35,304 nucleotides of DNA from a bacterium. Lineage in GTDB: Bacteria > Bacteroidota > Bacteroidia > Bacteroidales > Muribaculaceae. Every line of letters begins with the position of its first letter. Within the stretch, counting starts at the first letter, position 1. The stretch covers positions 1 to 35,304 of the forward strand of contig SFTJ01000026.1 in the NCBI GenBank assembly GCA_004563195.1, given 5' to 3'. Positions 31,444 to 35,304 of this stretch are shown here, in pieces. The notes below the pieces were generated by a model. The model saw only the letters and a list, made by a program, of their open reading frames with translations. It did not search any database and was not told the origin of the DNA. Made by a program: the position numbers and the translations under genes.

Positions 31444-32373
31444 TCAATTCTTCTTCCCTGCCGTAAAAATGCGCTTTTTCTCTTCCTGGCTGAGCGAGGC
31501 ATAGCCGCTTACCTTTATTTTTTCGAGTATGGCATCCACTTCGGCTTGTTCTTTTGTCACGTATTGCGAACGCAAATCATCGCTATCACTCTTGGTGCTC
31601 TTTGCAGCATTGCCGTTTTCGGGTTTGCCATAGTGATAGCGCCCGCCTTGCACCGGCTCGCCCATTGGCTTGGGTCGGCGCTCAAAGAGGTCGGTCAGAC
31701 GGTCGATCATGCGGTTAATTCCCTTGGTGATATCTAATCCGCGACGCAGCAGCAGTGCATATATCACGCCCATCACAGCTCCTCCGGCATGCGCTATGTG
31801 GCCGCCGAGGTTGCTGCCATCGAAACTTATCACGCCCAGCACCACCATCACTATTGCCACCCATTTCAGCGCCACCGAACCGATAAACAGCAAGTTTATC
31901 CTATAGTTCGGAGCTCGCATACATGCCGCCACAAGCACTCCGAGCACCGATGCCGATGCCCCTACAAGTCCGCTCGACGCACCCGCAAATCCGGGCAGCA
32001 AATTATAAGCCATCAGATAGAATGCCGCGCCCATCAAGCCCGAAAGCACATATAGCGCCACCAACTGCTTGGGGGTGTTAAATTCCATAAACACCAGCCC
32101 CATCCAGTAGAGGCACAGCATATTAAAGAATATGTGCATCAAGTCGCCATGCATAAACATATATGTCACCAACGTCCACGGACGCACAAGCACTGCGCTC
32201 CATGCCGAGGGCAATTCCACCATATCTGTCACCACTCGGGCATCGATGCCTGCCAACATCAGCACAAACATGGTCAACTTCACCACCAAAAATATGCCTA
32301 CATTGACAAATATCAACTTTATCAGAAGCGAACCGCTCCTGTATCTGTTCTTTATTTCGTCAATAATACCCAC
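31444..32373 (-). CDS. Rhomboid-family intramembrane serine protease with a cytoplasmic tail
   Basis: A 309-residue protein with about six transmembrane helices. The catalytic dyad is Ser140 in LVGASASVLG and His195 in GGHIAHAGGA, with the helix-2 histidine/asparagine motif HGDLMHIFFNML intact. The usual GxSG is GASA here, a form frequent in Bacteroidetes rhomboids. About 100 residues after the last helix form a charged tail (RRPKPMGEPVQGGRYHYG ... EEKKRIFTAGKKN) with a small helical domain resembling the C-terminal tail found on many such proteins. The start codon lies 14 bp inside the upstream rhomboid gene, so the two are translationally coupled. Substrates are unknown. Confidence 0.9.
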   Translation of the reverse strand: MGIIDEIKNRYRSGSLLIKLIFVNVGIFLVVKLTMFVLMLAGIDARVVTDMVELPSAWSAVLVRPWTLVTYMFMHGDLMHIFFNMLCLYWMGLVFMEFNTPKQLVALYVLSGLMGAAFYLMAYNLLPGFAGASSGLVGASASVLGVLVAACMRAPNYRINLLFIGSVALKWVAIVMVVLGVISFDGSNLGGHIAHAGGAVMGVIYALLLRRGLDITKGINRMIDRLTDLFERRPKPMGEPVQGGRYHYGKPENGNAAKSTKSDSDDLRSQYVTKEQAEVDAILEKIKVSGYASLSQEEKKRIFTAGKKN

Positions 32374-33106
32374 CGCCGAATTGTCCTTTTTTCTTCCAGA
32401 ATATCAATATTATAAATCCTATGAGCATTCCGCCCAAGTGTGCGAAGTGTGCCACACTATCGAGTGTGCCTGTGATGCCAAACATCAGTTCTATCACACC
32501 GTAGCCTATCACCATCCACTTTGCTTTGATGGGTATGGGCACAAACATCAAGTAAAGCGGCAGATTGGGGAACAACATACCGAAAGCAAGCAATATGCCA
32601 AACACACCACCACTGGCGCCGATGGTTATCATGCTATCGAATAGTGGCATATGCTCGCCCAAAGCCAGAGCTTTATCGATATACGCCGTCATCTCTGCCA
32701 CCGATATATTGTTGAGCTGCGCCAAAGCCGGTATGTAGGTGCTGCGCCATGTGAGCGCCCACACCACTTCCTGTGCCAATGCAGCGCCAATGCCACACGA
32801 TATGTAGTAGAATAGGAATCGCTTGCCACCCATCACTTGCTCAAGCACGCGCCCGAACATCCACAACGAGAACATATTGAAAAATATGTGCGAAATGTCG
32901 GCATGCAGAAACATATAAGTCACTATCTGTGCCAAGTTGAAATTGCTCGAGGCATAGTAATGCAACGCCAAATATTGCTCCGCACTGATGCCTATGCGCG
33001 GAAGCACACTCTGCGCCACAAACACGATTATGTTGATTATCAACAAATTTTTCGTCACTGTGGGTATCGAACCCAAAAACGAATTTCCTGTATTATGCAT
33101 ATACAA
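32360..33106 (-). CDS. Rhomboid-family intramembrane serine protease
   Basis: A 248-residue protein with about six transmembrane helices and a canonical active site: Ser165 in TIGASGGVFG (GxSG) and His223 in VAHFAHLGGM. HADISHIFFNMFSLWMFG carries the conserved helix-2 block. The insert AQLNNISVAEMTAYIDKALA before the active-site helix is typical of Bacteroidetes members. The Gly/Lys-rich end (FWKKKGQFGGGYY) is cytoplasmic. It is the first gene of the apparent operon rhomboid-rhomboid-EEP-dcp. The promoter is at 33130-33137, divergent from the HU gene. Confidence 0.93.
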   Translation of the reverse strand: MYMHNTGNSFLGSIPTVTKNLLIINIIVFVAQSVLPRIGISAEQYLALHYYASSNFNLAQIVTYMFLHADISHIFFNMFSLWMFGRVLEQVMGGKRFLFYYISCGIGAALAQEVVWALTWRSTYIPALAQLNNISVAEMTAYIDKALALGEHMPLFDSMITIGASGGVFGILLAFGMLFPNLPLYLMFVPIPIKAKWMVIGYGVIELMFGITGTLDSVAHFAHLGGMLIGFIILIFWKKKGQFGGGYY

Positions 33107-33129
33107 TTTTTTCTATATCAATTAATCTA

Positions 33130-33137
33130 CAAAAATA
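33130..33137 (-). promoter_or_regulatory. -7 element of the rhomboid operon
   Basis: Minus strand TATTTTTG (TAnnTTTG), 24 bp upstream of ATG 33106. No clear -33 box. Confidence 0.5.
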
Positions 33138-33227
33138 CACAAAAACTCTCTATTCCCGCCTTTATCGGCGGCAATTTCTATTATTTTTACCTAATCATAA
33201 CTTTTTTAGAAATTTTTTTGCCATCGA

Positions 33228-33259
33228 TTTGGCAACAAAAGGCAATTTTCATAATTTTG
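33228..33259 (+). promoter_or_regulatory. Promoter of the HU gene
   Basis: TTTG (33228-33231), 20-bp gap, TAATTTTG (33252-33259), close to the Bacteroidetes consensus; the ATG is 35 bp further on. Confidence 0.65.
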
Positions 33260-33293
33260 TTTATCACTTTACTACTAACATTTTATTATCATC

Positions 33294-33563
33294 ATGAACA
33301 AAACCGACATCATTAATGCCACTGCGGCACAAACATCCCTCAAAAAGACTGAGGCTAAAGCTGCTATTGAGGCCGCAATTAACATCATTGCTAACGCCAT
33401 TATTGCCGGCGAAAAAGTAACTATCGGTGGGTTCGGTTCATTTAAAGTGATTCAAAAAGCTGCGCGCATAGGCGTTAGTCCTAACAATCACACCAGAATC
33501 GAAATACCCGCCAAAAAGTCTGTAAAATTCAAGGCAAGCCCTGAGATTGCAGACAAAATATAA
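33294..33563 (+). CDS. HU-family DNA-binding protein
   Basis: An 89-residue histone-like protein. The helical N-terminal half (MNKTDIINATAAQTSLKKTE ... AINIIANAIIAGEKV) and the strand-turn GGFGSFKVIQKAARIGVSPN lead to the DNA-intercalating arm; the arm-tip Pro is in VSPNNHTR, and the arm returns as IEIPAKKSVKFKASPE. Length (usual 90) and all landmarks fit. It bends and packages DNA as a dimer. It is monocistronic, with a good promoter and a strong terminator. Confidence 0.95.
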   Translation: MNKTDIINATAAQTSLKKTEAKAAIEAAINIIANAIIAGEKVTIGGFGSFKVIQKAARIGVSPNNHTRIEIPAKKSVKFKASPEIADKI

Positions 33564-33672
33564 TTGCCGTTTCTGCTCTGAGCGATTGCCTTATCAGTTA
33601 GTGTGTATAACTTTCTCATGAGCAGTGTAACCTTTACGCTTCAATTATTATTGCTGCGTATTTATGCACAAT

Positions 33673-33727
33673 AAAAGAGGATATTCCACGCCTAGCGACT
33701 TCGGTCCGAGTTAGAATATCCTCTTTT
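33673..33727. terminator. Bidirectional terminator between HU and dgt
   Basis: Perfect 14-bp outer stem AAAAGAGGATATTC (33673-33686) with GAATATCCTCTTTT (33714-33727), plus an inner GAC-TTCG-GTC hairpin. T-runs at both ends suit termination of HU (plus) and dgt (minus). The 33564-33672 stretch holds no gene. Confidence 0.85.
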
Positions 33728-33762
33728 GTGTGTGCTATTTTTCAGCTGCCGCCAGCCTGCTT

Positions 33763-35097
33763 TTACACTGCCGGCAGCGACATTCCATTGAGTTTTCTGT
33801 ACAAATCGAGCGCATACACGTCGGTCATTCCACTTATGTGGTCGATTACCGCTTGTATCTTCTCGAACGATGTGGCTGCTTGCACTTCATATTGATGAGG
33901 CACCTGGCTCAGAAGTAATTGCGAATAATTCAGCTCGGGATGCATCACGGCATCTACCAGTTTTTCCATCAACATGGTTATAATCTGATGTCCTGCAAGA
34001 TCTACATCCACCACATCGCTTGCCCGGTAGATGCGACTCGACGCCAATCGGGCACATTGCTCGTAGGCTGCCTTTACTCTGGTGCTAACGTGGTCGATCA
34101 GGCAACCCTCAAATGTGCCGCACAATATCGCTTCTTCGTTGTCGACAAACACCTTGGCGCACTCTTCTACCAGCAACCCCACTATGCTCGAGCGCAGATA
34201 TCCTATCTTTTCGTTCGGGTCGTCAACGCCTTGCATCACTTCCTCCATATGGCGGCGACGCTCGCCTTCGAAGAAGCCCAAAAAGAGGTCTATCACTTCC
34301 TGCGTACCTACTATCTTGAGTTTGTGAGCATCTTCTATATCCATCACCTGATAGCAAATGTCATCGGCTGCCTCCACCGGATAGACCAACGGATGGCGGC
34401 AATAGCGGTCGTCCTCAACTCGCAACATTCCCAATTCGTCGGCAACGAGTGTAAAAATCTCTTTCTCGCTCGTAAAATAGCCAAACTTGCCTTTGGCATT
34501 GGCTTTGCTCGATGAATATGGATATTTCACTATCGACATCAGTGTGGAGTACGTCATGGCAAAGCCACCGCGGCGACGGCCTCTGAATTGGTGCACAAGC
34601 CACCTAAAGCTGTTGGCATTGCCTTCGAAGTGGGTCAGGTCGTTCCATTGCTCGGGTGTGAGCAATTCCTTGAGATACTGCCCCTTGCCTTCGGAGAAAA
34701 ATGTGGCTATGGTCTTCTCGCCGCTATGCCCAAACGGCGGATTGCCCAAGTCATGTGCCAAGCAAGCGGCTGCCACTATCTCGCCCATGTCGAAGAGTTT
34801 TCCAGCCCATGGTTCTGCCTCGTAACGGCTCCACAAGCGGGTGGCTATTTCGCGAGCAAGCGACTTGCCCACGCACGACACTTCCAGACTGTGTGTCAAT
34901 CGGTTATGCACAAATATACTGCCCGGCAGGGGAAACACTTGCGTCTTGTTCTGCAATCTGCGAAACGGCGACGAGAATATCAGTCGGTCATAGTCGCGCT
35001 GAAAATCGCTGCGTATGCCGCCTTTATTCTCATGATAATGCTCAAGCCCCAAGCGCTTGTCGCATATCAGTCGGTCCCAATGCATCTTTTCTGCCAT
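33763..35097 (-). CDS. dgt: Deoxyguanosinetriphosphate triphosphohydrolase (HD superfamily)
   Basis: A 444-residue cytosolic enzyme that hydrolyses dGTP (or other dNTPs) to nucleoside and triphosphate. The N-terminal FSSPFRRLQNKTQVFPLPGS is the dGTPase signature. The HD metal site reads HNRLTHSLEVS (His69), AHDLGNPPFGHSGE (His115, Asp116, His124), and a later Asp in VYPVEAADDICYQVMDIEDA. Length fits the shorter ~440-residue type. It limits dNTP pools or guards against aberrant nucleotides. The small membrane protein gene 10 bp upstream is probably in the same operon. Confidence 0.94.
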   Translation of the reverse strand: MAEKMHWDRLICDKRLGLEHYHENKGGIRSDFQRDYDRLIFSSPFRRLQNKTQVFPLPGSIFVHNRLTHSLEVSCVGKSLAREIATRLWSRYEAEPWAGKLFDMGEIVAAACLAHDLGNPPFGHSGEKTIATFFSEGKGQYLKELLTPEQWNDLTHFEGNANSFRWLVHQFRGRRRGGFAMTYSTLMSIVKYPYSSSKANAKGKFGYFTSEKEIFTLVADELGMLRVEDDRYCRHPLVYPVEAADDICYQVMDIEDAHKLKIVGTQEVIDLFLGFFEGERRRHMEEVMQGVDDPNEKIGYLRSSIVGLLVEECAKVFVDNEEAILCGTFEGCLIDHVSTRVKAAYEQCARLASSRIYRASDVVDVDLAGHQIITMLMEKLVDAVMHPELNYSQLLLSQVPHQYEVQAATSFEKIQAVIDHISGMTDVYALDLYRKLNGMSLPAV

Positions 35098-35107
35098 AAT
35101 TCTATCT

Positions 35108-35296
35108 CTACTTCCCGTTTAGCTTCTTCTCTTGCACCACAAGTATGGCATACAGCACCACCATCACCACAAGACCTATCACCGGACCTATTATGTTCAC
35201 TTCGCTCACTATGCCCAGCACTATCAGCAGCACATTCACCGCCGCCAGCGCCAAAGCTATGATTTTCTCTATCTTTATCAGTTTGTTTGCTGTCAT
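35108..35296 (-). CDS. Small two-helix membrane protein, unknown function
   Basis: A 62-residue protein (MTANKLIKIEKIIALALAAV...) with two hydrophobic segments, ~11-30 and ~35-53, separated by SEVNIIGP, and a basic end (VQEKKLNGK). I recognise no family. It lies 10 bp upstream of dgt on the same strand and is probably cotranscribed. The reading frame is well formed, with codon use like its neighbour. Confidence 0.65.
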   Translation of the reverse strand: MTANKLIKIEKIIALALAAVNVLLIVLGIVSEVNIIGPVIGLVVMVVLYAILVVQEKKLNGK

Positions 35297-35304
35297 AGTT
35301 TGTA

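Noticed and set aside
32132..32644. Plus-strand ORF of 170 codons across the two rhomboid genes
   Set aside because: His/Cys-rich antisense shadow of well-supported rhomboid coding sequence.

Overview
The window looks like a chromosomal segment of a gut-type Bacteroidales bacterium. The evidence is a SusC/SusD pair with a hybrid two-component regulator, many copies of the Bacteroidetes promoter -7 element (TAnnTTTG), SusD-type lipoprotein signals, and families typical of this order (Porin_O_P-like porin, TlpA/DUF4369-like protein, tandem rhomboids). Muribaculaceae or a neighbouring family is plausible, but I cannot fix the genus from sequence alone.

Layout. (1) 1-5.4 kb, minus strand: a frameshifted PNGase F-like secreted protein cut by the window edge; an outer-membrane porin followed by an inner-membrane nucleoside-recognition-type permease with an unusual C-terminal soluble domain; and mltG with a DUF2007 gene. 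(2) 5.5-11.65 kb: a small, AT-rich genomic island inserted in the 3' end of tRNA-Ser(GCT). It is bounded by a 22-bp direct repeat (5569-5590 and 11626-11647), with a third copy at 5733-5754, and its tyrosine recombinase lies at the distal end. Its cargo is a decayed IS982-family element, a relic of an ICE-type DNA methylase, and a tightly coupled three-gene cassette: a transglutaminase-like protein interrupted by one TGA, an exported protein joining a signal peptide directly to the last 20 residues of an RHS core and a HExxxH metallopeptidase-like domain, and a small exported partner. This cassette is the best candidate for an undescribed system in the window. I read it tentatively as a minimal, RHS-derived exported effector with a candidate periplasmic immunity protein.

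(3) 11.65-15.3 kb, minus strand: a beta-lactamase-fold serine hydrolase, a YitT-family membrane protein and a TlpA-like lipoprotein that has lost its CXXC. (4) 15.4-27.5 kb: a compact fructan utilization locus. A minus-strand operon encodes a GH32 fructanase, an MFS sugar permease and a PfkB fructokinase. On the plus strand lie a hybrid two-component sensor with a periplasmic sugar-binding domain and a SusC/SusD pair. Fructans would be bound and imported by SusC/D, cut to fructose by GH32, imported by the MFS carrier and phosphorylated by the kinase, with the hybrid sensor probably responding to free fructose. A 15-bp perfect inverted repeat just upstream of the susC promoter is a candidate control site.

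(5) 27.6-35.3 kb: a rubredoxin too short for usual ORF lists, an M3 dipeptidyl carboxypeptidase, a membrane-anchored endonuclease/exonuclease/phosphatase protein, two overlapping rhomboid proteases, an HU-type DNA-binding protein, a dGTPase and a small two-helix membrane protein. Intergenic hairpins fit terminators at most operon ends.
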